Source of the DNA: Bolinopsis microptera | Taxonomy: Eukaryota; Ctenophora; Tentaculata; Lobata; Bolinopsidae | Length of the DNA stretch: 64,000 bases | Reading direction: 5' to 3' | NCBI RefSeq assembly: GCF_026151205.1 | Contig: NC_087075.1 | Location: forward strand, 5,820,858-5,884,857 | Shown: one piece after another, positions 1 through 10,821 of the stretch | How positions within the stretch are numbered: the first letter of the stretch is position 1 | Layout: the number at the start of each line of letters is the position of its first letter | Program-made: the position numbers and the translations under genes | Notes under the pieces: generated by a model | What the model saw: the letters and a program-made list of their open reading frames with translations, nothing else | Databases searched by the model: none | What the model was told of the DNA's origin: nothing

Positions 1-864
1 TCCCTGCAGGGATTCTTATGCAAAAGGAGGGATATAACCTAAACAATCTTGATAAAAGGATTAAAAAATGACTATGATACTTGATGCGTCCCATATCATA
101 AATAATTTGGGATCCATCAGTTTCGGTTCGGTTTATAGATCGTTTCTTAGTAAAGTGGGAGCAAGCGGAGCATTCGTCTATTTTCAAAATGTAATAATTG
201 CGATATTACTCGTCAGCCAGCGCAGGCCAGCGCAATATAGTTGCGATATTGTTCGTCAGCTACTGCTAGTGCCGGCTACTGCTAGCGCTGGCTAGCGCCA
301 TGTATAGAAATCGGCTCTAACTAATTCGCTCGCCCAAATTTTCACGTGCCGTTTTTATGGTTTTGCAGCCAAACAAAACGGTTTTACAGACACCCTAATC
401 CCAACCTTAACCCTAACCCCGAAGCTATTCATAACCCTAACCACAACCGTGGTCACTATTAACCAATGTCTCTATTAACCAATGTAAACAGTTCTGCGTG
501 AGAAATTCGAGCTAGCTTGCTCAGGCTAAATTGGCCAAATAAGCTCAGTGAAGCTAGCACTCACACAACACTTGCCACAAAGGTTTAGCTACCTGTTATT
601 AACACTAGCAGGAACCCATTAACCCTAAAGTGGTGTCAAGACTTTAGGAGGCCGGATCAGTTTCCTGCCGCAAAGTCTCCCAGTGAAAATTATTATTACC
701 TATTTAATTCACGTTTTTGACACCACTTGGAAGTCCGAATTTTGGGCACTAAAATTCTTATTTCTTGGCCAATTTTTTTCCCTGCTCTTGCCGAAGGCAA
801 AAAGATCGTAGGGATCGGAATAAGTAATCGGGTTTGGATATATGAGGTGAAAAAATGATCCTAC

Positions 865-1070
865 GTCTATGACAAAAGTCTGCGCCTTCACAATATAGAC
901 CACTCTGCATAAATTGGGGGTAACTTATGACATGACAACAAAATAATGCAATATCCTATTTTTTTTGACTCAATAAGATTAAACTTTTCATTGCAAACAT
1001 TAACGGTTTGAGCAGGGAAAATTGATCGTGCGTGGTGTGACCGCGGCGAAATTCTTGCTTATTTTTTTAT
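865..1070. repeat. Dispersed repeat, copy 1
   Basis: This segment shares two blocks with 5230-5610, in the same order: a block around 'aatatagaccactc' and a block 'aaattgatcgtgcgtggt' followed by 'ggcgaaattcttg'. The two copies differ in the length of what lies between the blocks. No coding potential was seen. It is a dispersed repeat of unknown class. The rest of 1-1340 holds short GC-rich direct repeats near 200-300 and a few CCCTAA-like units near 400-440, with no gene recognised. Confidence 0.5.
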
Positions 1071-1340
1071 GTTGATTTGAAGGCCATTAAGGCATTTGAC
1101 CCAGTCATAACAAATTTGAGTATTATATCTTTTACGGTTTTTGCGGAACGTCGTGTTAAAGTTGATGCCCTGGTGTCAGTAAAATGGTAGCAAATATATA
1201 TAATATAAATAATTATAGTGTCCTCATGAAATAAAACAATTAATCTGGTTAGTTTGCAAAATTATGATATATCTACGACTTCATTAAATGCAATACAACA
1301 TCAATTATATATTTTAGATAATCATTAAACTTCCCATTAT

Positions 1341-2072
1341 TCAACCAAAGGTTCTTTTCATGAGCTCAGGAATCTCAAAGTTAAAACTCTTACGAACAGA
1401 AACATCAGAACGTGTAAGATTAAATCTCTTCAACCACATAAATTCACAGAGTGCCAAGTCCATTGCAGCTGAATCAGTCCTGGTTCGTCCGTGCCCCCCT
1501 CTCATGTGACGCTTAGCGTGGTACCACATACCTTCACAGGTATTTGTATGCACGCCCGTTGCAGGGTCGATGAATCCACGTCGATGATTCACGGTGAGGT
1601 GGATATATCCATGGCGATTCAGGTGTGTGTAGCCTTTCCAGCGGTCTGATAGGATTGTAGTGCCAGGGTTGATGTAACGCTTTATCAGAGAGAGGAGGGT
1701 GTGATGGTTCCTTCTGTTATCAGGGCACTCCACCAAGAAACATTCTCCAGTAGTTCGACTGACACCTCCAAGCAACCACTTTCCAACAACACGTCTGCCA
1801 GAGTTATATTTCCGTTTCCCGAACTTGCTTTCGTCGACCTCGACGATGTGACCATCACCTCCTATTTTTCCTCCCGCCCCATTCTGGATCAGGTCTTCTG
1901 TCATACACTGACGTAGGGTTTTGAAGTGTGATCTGACATGTTTAGGGGGCATTGAGACGATTCGAGCAGCATCACAGGCGGTCGAGCGGTTGCAGAATAA
2001 CCACAGAAGATGGAGGAAGTTGATGAGTGAGATCTTTCGCTTGTGATCTAGCGCTGGATGACACTGTCGCAC
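1341..2072 (-). CDS. Merlin/ISXO2-like DDE transposase
   Basis: This 243-aa ORF resembles the ISXO2-like (IS1595/Merlin) transposase domain. An N-terminal helical segment (about 1-65) is followed by the catalytic domain. Visible motifs are VEVDES (first Asp, about residue 98), then KWLLGGV, then SDRWKGY (second Asp, about 140), then NTCEGMWYHAKR (third acidic residue, Glu, about 180), so the DDE triad looks present. Such enzymes cut and paste Merlin-superfamily DNA transposons with 8-9 bp target duplications. No convincing terminal inverted repeats were found around the ORF. Three tandem units of GACAATTGACCCC lie just upstream at about 2106-2152. It could be an intact but orphaned transposase or a 5'-shortened copy. 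Confidence 0.8.
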   Translation of the reverse strand: MRQCHPALDHKRKISLINFLHLLWLFCNRSTACDAARIVSMPPKHVRSHFKTLRQCMTEDLIQNGAGGKIGGDGHIVEVDESKFGKRKYNSGRRVVGKWLLGGVSRTTGECFLVECPDNRRNHHTLLSLIKRYINPGTTILSDRWKGYTHLNRHGYIHLTVNHRRGFIDPATGVHTNTCEGMWYHAKRHMRGGHGRTRTDSAAMDLALCEFMWLKRFNLTRSDVSVRKSFNFEIPELMKRTFG

Positions 2073-2374
2073 ACGCTGGCCAAATGCCAGTGCTTATAGC
2101 AATGCGACAATTGACCCCCCCGACAATTGACCCCCCGACAATTGACCCCACGATATTTCATCATTATACTTTAGTACTAAATATCTTATTTAAAATTCAG
2201 AGAATTATATTTGTTAGGTAAAAAACGGAATTTGTATAGTAACCATGGTAACGATGATTACTACATGAACTTGCACGTGCAAAGATTTGCGAGCATCATT
2301 TTGATTGATTATGTGGTATTTACATTTACGTTGTGCTTTACATTTACAATTTGTTTCAAATAACAAGTTTCAAA

Positions 2375-3249
2375 TAGTAGCCGGTTAGTAGCCGGCTAGT
2401 GACCGCTTTTCAAGTGTCGGCTAGTAGCCGGTTTGGAACTAGAAGGTCCGCTTTAGAGCCGGCTAGTGACCGGTTAGTAGCCACTTGGTGGTTACTAGCC
2501 GGTTAGTAGCCGGTTAGTAGCCGGCTAGCGACCGCTTTTCGAGTGCCGGCTAGTAGGTCCGCTTAAGAGCCGGCTAGTGACCGGTTAGTAGCCACTTGGT
2601 GGTTACTAGCCGGTTAGTAGCCGGTTAGTAGCCGGCTAGTGACCGCTTTCTAAGTGCCGGCTAGTAGCCGGTTTGGAACCGGCTACTAGTAGGTCTGCTT
2701 TAGAGCTCGGCTAATAGCCGGCTAGTGACCGGTTAGTAGCCGGTTAGTAGCCACTTGGTGGTTACTAGCCGGTTAGTAGCCGGTTAGTAGCCGGCGAGTG
2801 ACCGCTTTTCAAGTGCCGGCTAGTAGCCGGTTTAGAACCGGCTACTAATAGGTCTGCTTTAGAGCCGGCTAGTGACCGGTTAGTAGCCGGTTAGTAGCCA
2901 CTTGGTGGTTACTAGCCGGTTAGTAGCCGGTTAGTAGCCGGCTAGTGACCGCTTTCTAAGTGCCGGCTAGTAGCCGGTTTGGAACCGGCTACTAGTAGGT
3001 CTGCTTTAGAGCTCGGCTAATAGCCGGCTAGTGACCGCTTAGTAGCCGGTTAGTAGCCACTTTGTGGTCACTAGCCGGCTAGTAGCCGGTTAGTAGCCGG
3101 CTAGTGACCGCTTTTCAAGTGCCGGCTAGTAGCCGGTTTAGAACCGGCTACTAATAGGTCTGCTTTAGAGCCGGCTAGTGACCGGTTAGTAGCCGGTTAG
3201 TAGCCACTTTGTGGTCACTAGCCGGCTAGTAGCCGGCTAGTAGCCGGTG
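2375..3249. repeat. TAGTAGCCGG minisatellite with higher-order units
   Basis: The segment is built from variants of the 10-mer TAGTAGCCGG, with TAGTGACCGG and 'ccacttggtggttac' blocks, arranged in larger units of roughly 170-190 bp that also carry 'gaccgcttttcaagtgccgg'. It is clearly GC-richer than its surroundings. No protein is expected. Confidence 0.9.
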
Positions 3250-3428
3250 TTCATATGGTACTGTGCAGGGACGTTGCATAGACGTTGCATAGACGTTGCA
3301 TAGACGTTGCATAGACTGACCGTGCAGGGAGTGTGCATAGAGTGTTCATTGTGCAGGGACGTTGCATAGACGTTGCATAGACGGTTCTTTTGTTGTTGCA
3401 CGGACGTTGCATAGACGTTGCATAGACT
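3250..3428. repeat. ACGTTGCATAG minisatellite
   Basis: About a dozen units of the 11-mer ACGTTGCATAG, interrupted by 'actgaccgtgcagggagtg'-type spacers. It ends at the remnant intron of the broken jelly-roll gene copy, so it may have replaced that gene's 5' end. Confidence 0.85.
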
Positions 3429-3527
3429 GTCCGGAGGTAAACGACCAAGTTGCCCATAGTAGTCTGATCGTTTTCTTTCCTCTTGATAAATACTATTATC
3501 TTATTGACAAGGGTGTGTTTTCCACAG

Positions 3528-4626
3528 CGATCGAACTAGCCGGAAGAACCGGAAAAGGCCTGAAGTTCTGCAAAGAACAAACATGCTACATTCAATATCA
3601 GCCGGATATGGGACCGTTCACAGAGGCAATATCAATTTGTTCCTGGATCAAAAAGTTGCAGACTGGACATGACACCGTTTGGTTTGGATATTGCACGGCT
3701 CAAGGTGATATACTGATAACAGATAGCGGCCGATATAACCGGTGTTACACAGCTTCCGCCCCTGGCTTGACGAATTCGGATCCGTGCCAATAGGAGTATG
3801 GTATCATCTATGCTCAACTTGGAGTCGATCACTAAACACAATGAGCATCTACAAGGATGGCAACCTCTTAAAAACTGATTCAAAAGATTCCACCGGAGAC
3901 CCGATTCCTCTGAATGGCCAGCTCCTCATCGGGAATGCTTGCAATGGTGTCAGTGGAAGCCTCAGTGGACGGGCTGCAGGATACCAATTTGGAGGAGAGA
4001 TCACGAAACTCAACGCCTTTTCCAAAGAACTCAGCGCCGCCGAAATAAAAGCGATGTCAGATGCAGGGATAAAATCGAACATAGAGGAGACATACGGGGA
4101 ACAAAGACACATCAGATGGGAGGATATCTTGCTAAAGCCAAGATCAGGGAATGTAGCAGAGATAGTGATAGACACAGGAGATGCTAACGTTCTAGGTAAC
4201 AATTCACGATCCCATCCAAAGCCTATTAACTCCGTAACCTTAATCCAAACCCTAATCCCAACCCTGATCCCAACCCTAAACCCAACTCTAATTCCAACCC
4301 TAATCCCAACCCTAACCCTAAACCCAACCCTAATTCCAACCCTAATCCCAACCCTAACCCTAAACCCAACCCTAATTCCAACCCTAATCCCAACCCTAAA
4401 CCCAACCCTAATCCCAACCCTAATCCCAACCCTAAACCCAACCCTAATTCGAACCCTAATCCCAACCCTAACCTTTGCCCTAAAATACTTAATCAAGATA
4501 TCAAACCAACAGAGAACTGGAAATGAGCAGGGACTCGTACTACAGGAAGGGAATATTAATGTCACGATGTGCGACATTAACCTGCCCTACCTGCAGTTAT
4601 ATAATATCATCAGCTTTTATATGTAA
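3528..4626 (+). pseudogene. Broken jelly-roll/LamG-like secreted protein gene copy
   Basis: This is a paralogue of the gene at 8955-9851. It begins at the same splice acceptor (ttttccacag, ending at 3527), and the preceding intron sequence also resembles that gene's intron. No signal-peptide exon was found; the minisatellite at 3250-3428 stands in its place. Shared motifs are GKGLKF, MGPFTEA, CSWIKKL, YHLCSTW, GEQRHI and WEDILLKP. Compared with the paralogue it lacks one base near 3740-3765, which shifts the frame before the YHLCSTW block. The second frame stays open through the old stop region and runs into telomere-like CCCTAA repeats, which would encode a TLIPTLNP-type tail. Downstream 'atcaagatatcaaa' again matches the paralogue's 3' flank. 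Confidence 0.7.
4228..4482. repeat. Degenerate telomere-like CCCTAA repeats
   Basis: Units of CCCTAA with variants (CCCTAATCCCAA, CCCTAAACCCAA, CCCTAATTCCAA) occupy about 250 bp inside the 3' end of the broken jelly-roll copy. The paralogue has a short 'ataaccttaaccaagatatc' at the corresponding place, so a local expansion from such a seed, or insertion of telomeric DNA, is possible. Confidence 0.85.
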
Positions 4627-5229
4627 TCAGCTGATATCTGGCCCCGGACAGTCTGAACGTTACTGCTGAATTTTTACCGGGGCCGAGATTCCCAAAATGG
4701 GCCGATATTGACCGGGGCCGGGATTAAGCCGGGATTGCGGTCGAGACTTGTAACCCGGCCACAAATTTCTGGTTAAATTCGTTAAAAGAACCGCTTTAAA
4801 TAAAATAACTCATAAATCTTGAACTGAAACTAGAAAAAAGAAGGTTCGAATTTCGAAAGATCGGTTTACCAATTGAAGAAAGATATTTGAGTTCGATTAT
4901 TCGATATTATACTGTATTTCGTTTTTCTCGTGTACCAGAATTTTAGAGCATTTTTTAAACAATTTTGTTTTAGTCCGATTGCACAAAAGTAAAAACTCGT
5001 TTTTCTAGATACTTCCAAAAATATTCTTGAAACTATCCTGGCAGTGCTTATTAAGCGTTTAAACATTTTCATCCCGACAAGGAAGCAATTAAAGTACATG
5101 GGTCACCAACTGGTAGGCCCCTAATCTAGTACTACTAGTACTACTTACTAGTTACTAGTTACAACCTAATTACTAATTACTAATTGCTAATTATCAATTA
5201 CTAATTACTAATCCAGTAGATGGTAATTA

Positions 5230-5610
5230 CTCTGACAAAAGTCTCAAGTCTGCTCCTTCAAAATATAGACCACTCCCCTTTAATCATGTGTATAATAGGA
5301 GACGTCTATATAAATATTGCTGGGCGCGACACCTGTCATGAGTTTATTAATTACACCGATTGATTTATTGTTGGTGCGCGGCGCTACATTGGTCAAATGA
5401 ATCGTAAATTTTACCATGCACTCATTAATGGAAAACATAGTTCTATGAAAATATTTTGCACTTTTAAAAAAGTTAATCGTCTCGCCTAAATGAAAACACT
5501 ATTGCCCGGTGCGCAACACTTTTCACTTCAAATAATTATTGGCACAACTACATTGTAAGAAAAATTGATCGTGCGTGGTATAACCGGGGCGAAATTCTTG
5601 TTAAATCAAT
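5230..5610. repeat. Dispersed repeat, copy 2
   Basis: Second copy of the repeat at 865-1070. It shares 'aatatagaccactc' near 5260 and 'attgatcgtgcgtggt' near 5570. Between 4627 and 5230 no gene is recognised; there is a stretch of 'taattactaattac' simple sequence near 5145-5220. Confidence 0.5.
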
Positions 5611-5832
5611 TTTCATGCAGTAAACAAGAAAAGCAGTCTTTTTGAGCAGTAAAAATGTTGAAATATATGTATATATCTACAGGACTAGATTAGATATAAC
5701 CGTCAGCCACATTCCTCTAGAGATATCCCGGTTTGTATTCTATTTCATCGAGATGGGTGGTATGGTAGAAGGTTAAAATGAACCACCAGTCGCCTATACA
5801 AAGTGGGGGGCTAAAGATAAAGCTCATGTATC

Positions 5833-6034
5833 CAGTGGCGTAACTTAGGGCCCCGCAGACCTGTGCGGGGGGGGGGGGGGCGCCGTATAAGGGGGGCGCA
5901 ATTTTCCTGAATTTTAGGCCCTTTCACTGAAAAAACGCCTTATTTGTGTATTTTCCTGTCCAATTTAGCGTTCGGTGGACGCGAACAAAATATTTGGGGT
6001 ACCTTTTTTGCTTCAGGGGGGCGCAAAAAGCTGT

Positions 6035-6065
<31 letters not shown>

Positions 6066-6190
6066 GAGAAAAAAAGTACCCGACCTTTTTTTTTTTTCCT
6101 TTTTTTTAGGGACACAAAACATTTTAGGGGGGGGGGGGGCACTTTTCGTCACTGAGCGGGGGGGCGCCAACAGGCAAAGTTACGCCACTG
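5833..6190. mobile_element. hAT-type MITE with long poly-G tracts
   Basis: A 358-bp non-autonomous element. Its ends are inverted repeats, CAGTGGCGTAACTT at the left and AAGTTACGCCACTG at the right. It is flanked by a perfect 8-bp target duplication CATGTATC (5825-5832 and 6191-6198), as made by hAT transposases. The interior is dominated by G runs of up to more than 20 and an A/T-rich block. The frames open across it encode only homopolymers and are not genes. Confidence 0.9.
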
Positions 6191-6198
6191 CATGTATC

Positions 6199-8220
6199 AT
6201 GTAAAATGAGCTTAAACCAGATTCGGTAGATCATTGATAGATTAATTTAATGGGCGGTAAATATATGAGTTATTCTTTTCTCTAAGGTTTTGGTTTTTAA
6301 GAAAAAAAGTTACACCATAATTTTCAATTCTCATTTTTACTTATATAATAAAATTATATTGTTATTTACCATATGATTTTTGTAAACATTTGGCCGGTGT
6401 ACCAAAAGCCGGTCCCCAAACTACCATACGTCAAAAACAGACGATCTGAAAACATACTTAGACTTAAAGTAGTACAGTGAAAGCAGGATTAATGAACGAA
6501 TAGTGTGACATTATGTTCTCAACCATGCAAATTTAGAAGTCCCTACATGCTGTTCTTTCTGGCTCCATGTGCTAGTTAGGGGTCTGAGGTATCCGAAAAA
6601 TCATGTTTTGAGTACCCAAAGTGTTCTGGGTGCCAGGAATGAGGTTATTAAAGCGGCGAAAATGACCGATTTTGGACTATTTATGAGCTTTTTTGCCCAT
6701 TTTCATGAGATAAAGAATCAGGAAAGCTGCTCTAGATGATTGAAATGGTTGATACCAATGAGGATACACCCAACACACATAAATAATCGTGATATATGTG
6801 ATTTTAATGAGAAAAATATGATCTCAGGGCCCATTTTATACCAAAATTTGCCAAAACCACTCGCACTTGTCAAAGCTTCCTCATTTTAGACACATTTAAT
6901 GATTATTATGGTATCTAACTTATGGTGGATCTGATAGGAGTATGTCTTAGCTTCATTTTAAGCCATCAATGAGCATGCTGGTGTGTATGAAAGTACTTTA
7001 ATCCTCCCGTCCATTGATATAGTCTGGGCAGTGGGCCATGCGCGCGCGCGTTTACAAACATGAATTTTCTCCCTCAGTATCTATCTAAAGCTTTTAAAGA
7101 CATGATTTGAATGCTATCCTACTCAGCACATGAGTGCTACAGGATGGTGAAAGAATTTCTATAAAAAATCATTAAATGTGGAAGATATGAGGTCATTATA
7201 TGTGTGTGCGCGCGCGCGCGCGCACGTTTACAAACTTGATATCCTCAGTCCTTCCACATATACTGAGATTTTGTTTCAAACTTAATTGACTCTGAACCGA
7301 AATTGCCAGAGGAAACAGATAGTGTAACTCAGAAAGACCACAAATGGATAGTTTGTGAGATATTGAGGTTATACTCCAAAAAATTTACAATCATGTCACA
7401 CCAGAAAACCCCTATTTTTGGTATATTTAACCTCATATCTCAAACGCGCAGTACTGGATTGAGCTAAACTTGGTCAGGTTTTGTAGCCCTGACTATCCTC
7501 GATCATATGGAACAGGAATAAAACTGTTTAGATGTTATATCTTAATTGTATTAGGCACTTAGTTCTGAAAAGTGAGAATGTCATTAATACTGCTTTCACT
7601 GAGTACTATTCCATGCGGAATGCGGATACAATGTTCATGTCAGAGAGCAGTGCTGGTTTCTCTTAATAAATAATATTGTTTGTTTCGTAAAGAATAATAG
7701 TTAGTACTCCGTAGTAATATTATTCATTGTTTAATGAGCTGACGTGTCAAGGCAGGTCACAAACCTGTCAGTTTTCTCGATAGTTCGTATAGGCGTAAAA
7801 TATTTAGCTTAAATTAGAGTATACTTATACAGTTACAATATCGAATTCTATGTATGCTACGGTTTATTTTATTTGTTGTGTAATCTAAAAAAATATGTTG
7901 CTTGTTGCTCGTATTAACTATAAAACTGTGCTCAACAGAACCTTACCCTTAAAAGTAAACAAATTGCCTCACTTCTGTCTATTGCTGAACACTAACAGAA
8001 CCTTACTAATAAAGTAAGCAAATGTACCTCACTTCCACACGAGAATCAACATCTATGAAAAGTGACATCAATCTTACTATTCTGGAGTCACACCCCTGTC
8101 ACAGTGTGTGTAAAACCATCTCAAAGAATTATCTAGATTTGTACAGCAGGGGCCCCGGTGAGACTAAATCCACCAATGTCATGGTTTTAATCGTTTTAGA
8201 CAATAGCTCGGACAGTTAGA
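6199..8220. other. Non-coding stretch with alternating GC tracts
   Basis: No gene is recognised. Two (GC)n tracts, near 7039-7050 and 7207-7222, are each followed by 'gtttacaaac', which suggests an old local duplication. A phrase around 'acagaaccttac' occurs twice, near 7937 and 7995. Confidence 0.5.
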
Positions 8221-8221
8221 G

Positions 8222-8600
8222 AGCCAGGTTGTCCGGGGCACGATTAGAGAACAAGGGAAAACACGCTCTCTCGGCCTGGCAGGACCTATTTTATGATGCT
8301 TCGTCTCCCCGGATTTACATACCCAAGATAAACGTTATAATCTTTCTAAAACAATAGCTCAGATTGTCCCGGGCACGATTAGAGAACAAGGGAAAATATG
8401 CTCTCTCGGCCTGATGCTTCGTTCGCCACCCGTTCGCCAGCTACACCAAGAAGCTACGGTAGGCAGGGGCAGCAGCGGTCCCCGGATTTACATACCCAAG
8501 ATAAACGTTATAATCATTCTAAAACAATAGCTCAGATTGTCCCGGGCACGATTAGAGAACAAGGGAAAATATGCTCTCTCAGCAAGCTCGCTTAGTGCAG
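8222..8600. repeat. Tandem duplication, about 150-bp units
   Basis: Three copies of a block containing 'ggcacgattagagaacaagg' and 'tgctctctc', at about 8232, 8370 and 8545. The blocks are linked by a second shared phrase, 'ggatttacatacccaagata'. No protein is supported. Confidence 0.7.
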
Positions 8601-8954
8601 CTCTTCTTCACATATATGTTTTGTCCCATTTAATGACGCTTCGTCCGCCTCCTACACCAACTGAAGCTATCGCAAAGAAGCTAGTGCGGTATACGTTGTG
8701 TAGGTGCAGTGGTATAATTTTGAGAATACTCATTTATGTAATCGAGCATTTCCTGGTTTAAAATCATTTGTCGATTGTAATTATATCCGTTGATACTTGT
8801 TATTAGTCTGCTTTAAAATTAGCGTTTTTAATTTGTCGTGGTAGAACTTATCGATAAATATTAACAGTACCATATTACATAAGCGACGTTAAAGTGAAAC
8901 TAGAAATCAGTCTAGGTCAAATAACTCTCAAGAACGAGACAAGACTTCGACATA

Positions 8955-9851
8955 ATGAAGAATTGCTTCACTTTATTGATAATACTATCAATACTCGGAC
9001 TAACTTCTCAAGGTAAGACATGTGATATGATATGAAATTATGTTTTAATTAAGCATTGATCTCTCGACTCCTTTTGTCATAAGATACCTATCATATTAGT
9101 CAGATCATTTTCTTTCCTCTTGTTAAATTTTATAACATAACTTATTAACGAGAATGTACTTTCCACAGCGATCGAACTAACCGGAAGAAACGGAAAAGGT
9201 CTGAAGTTCGGCGACGATGGAATTAGCTACATTGAATATCAGCCGGACATGGGACCTTTCACAGAGGCCATGTCAGTATGTTCCTGGATCAAAAAGTTGC
9301 GGTCTGAACATAACACCATTTGGTTCGGATACTGCATGGGAGGTGAAATAGTCATATCAGATAGTGGAGGATGGAACTATTGGTTCGGATTTGGCCCCAC
9401 TTGGCTTGACCAATTCGGATCCGTGCCAATAGGAGAATGGTATCATTTATGCTCAACTTGGAGTCGATCACTAAACACAGTGAGCATGTACTATGGTGGC
9501 GATCTCTTAAAAACTAGTTCAAAAGGTTCCACCGGAGTCCCAATTCCTCTGAATGGCTTTCTTGTCATAGGGGATGATTGCAATGGTGATGATGGAAACA
9601 AAGGTGCAGCTGGAGGATTCCCCTTTGGAGGAGAAATGGTGAAACTCAACGTGTTTTCCAAAGAACTCAGCGCGGCCGAAGTAAAAGCGATGTCAGATGC
9701 AGGGATAGGATCGAACATAGAGGAGACATACGGGGAACAAAGACACATAAAATGGGAGGATATCTTGCTAAAGCCAAGAATAGGAAATGTAGCAGAGATA
9801 AAGGTTTCAGCCGGTCCAGTTCTAGGTAACTTGACAAATAAACCGCGATAA
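8955..9851 (+). CDS. Secreted jelly-roll (LamG/pentraxin-like) protein, two exons
   Basis: Exon 1 (8955-9012) encodes a start Met and a hydrophobic signal peptide (MKNCFTLLIILSILGLTSQ), then a GTAAGA donor. Exon 2 starts at 9169 after ttccacag; the phase-1 join gives Ala-Ile-Glu-Leu and an open frame to TAA at 9851, 246 aa in all. The mature part looks like one concanavalin/LamG-like jelly roll: WIKKLR near 55-60, WYHLCSTWSRS near 110-120, a 'GD-CNG' loop near 145-150, and a 'KLNVFSKELSAAEVKAMSD' end strand-helix typical of Laminin_G_3 domains. Four Cys lie in the domain (CSW, GYC, HLC, DDC). It is probably an extracellular carbohydrate- or ligand-binding protein; the ligand is unknown. A broken paralogue lies at 3528-4626. 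Confidence 0.75.
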
Positions 9852-10501
9852 AATCACAACCAAGAGATCTAAACTCTCTTAGGTTCCCTTAACGCAAAAA
9901 CGCGAGGAATAGCGCAGAGCAAGCATAAGAGCAGTGGTTCTTGGCTCCTGAATTGAGACGATACAGGCTAACCGCGTAAACCATATAGCATAACCTTAAC
10001 CAAGATATCAAAGCACATAATCGATAGTAGGATTAACTAAATCACTTAACATGGTAAATGTCTCTGAAACTAAGAATCCTGAATTGAGCAGAGACTCGGA
10101 TTATTAGGATATATATATTATTAGTCAACCACAACTATCAGTAAAACAACGCCTTGACTTCAAATGTCGGTAAAATGTACCTTTACAGTCATCCTCAAAT
10201 TATTTGTTATATAGTAGTGTTGAAAGTATTAATAAATATTTCGTTGCTGTACTCCTACACATTAAAAGTCGGTGTTGATTAGATCTTCGAAATTCTTTGC
10301 ATCATTTATTAAACATCGTTATCTCAAATTATTTGTTATATAGTAGTGTTGTATATATATTATATCCCTCAGAATTGACAAGTTTATATATATATATATA
10401 TATATTATATCTTTGTTTTCAGTGGCGCGGCGTCGAGCTAGTAATCGCAAGGTTGCTGGATCGATACCCGCCATCGGCAAAACCAACCCTGATGATTTGA
10501 G

Positions 10502-10544
10502 CCATACTGATGAGTCCTAATAGGACGAAACACTGTGTCTATGG
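10502..10544 (+). ncRNA. Hammerhead ribozyme, copy 1
   Basis: A minimal type I hammerhead. Stem I is CCATA pairing with TATGG. Core CTGATGA is followed by stem II GTCC/GGAC with loop TAAT, then core GAAA. Stem III is very short (A15.1-U16.1 plus two pairs, loop CTG). Predicted cleavage follows the C of GTC at 10539. All invariant core bases are present. Confidence 0.9.
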
Positions 10545-10778
10545 ATAAATATGCTCGCCTAGTTTACTAAGCTTGAACACTCTAGGGAATGAATAGATCT
10601 ACCGCTCAGCTTAAATGCAAAGCTCCTAACTTGTAATGAGTTTGTAGAGCAGTCTGGTACCTATGTAATTCCCTCATCATTAAGGGCTTGGTGGCCCAGT
10701 GGCGCGGCGTCGAGCTAGTAATCGCAAGGTTGCTGCATCGATACCCGCCATCGGCAAAACCAACCCTGATGATTTGAG

Positions 10779-10821
10779 CCATACTGATGAGTCCTAATAG
10801 GACGAAACACTGTGTCTATGG
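10779..10821 (+). ncRNA. Hammerhead ribozyme, copy 2
   Basis: Identical over 43 nt to the copy at 10502-10544 and exactly 277 bp downstream. Predicted cleavage is after C10816. The target duplication of the host element begins right after its last base. Confidence 0.9.

Larger units (their letters stand above)
10415..10821 (+). mobile_element. Hammerhead retrozyme, 1.5-unit tandem with tRNA-like region
   Basis: This 407-bp element is flanked by a 15-bp direct duplication ATATATTATATCTTT (10400-10414 and 10822-10836), typical of LINE-driven insertion. Inside, a block of about 120 bp is repeated with a period of 277 bp, so the element is about 1.5 tandem units. Each repeat has a tRNA-like stretch and a full hammerhead ribozyme core. 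In the second repeat a TGGCCCAGTGG A-box-like sequence lies at 10692-10702. B-box-like sequences lie at 10458-10468 (GGATCGATACC) and 10735-10745. The element ends exactly at the 3' strand of the second ribozyme's stem I. This is the architecture of retrozymes: self-cleavage at both sites would release a 277-nt RNA that could circularise. Confidence 0.85.

Noticed and set aside
3849-4577. Minus-strand frames rich in Gly-Leu or Arg-Val over the telomere-like repeats
   Set aside because: They are translations of CCCTAA repeats and the antisense of the broken jelly-roll copy.
5924-6170. Pro-rich and Gly-rich frames over the poly-G MITE
   Set aside because: They are translations of homopolymer tracts inside a TSD-flanked MITE.
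10684-10760. Functional tRNA gene
   Set aside because: A- and B-box-like sequences are present, but no clean cloverleaf with anticodon and acceptor stem was recognised, and the segment belongs to the retrozyme.
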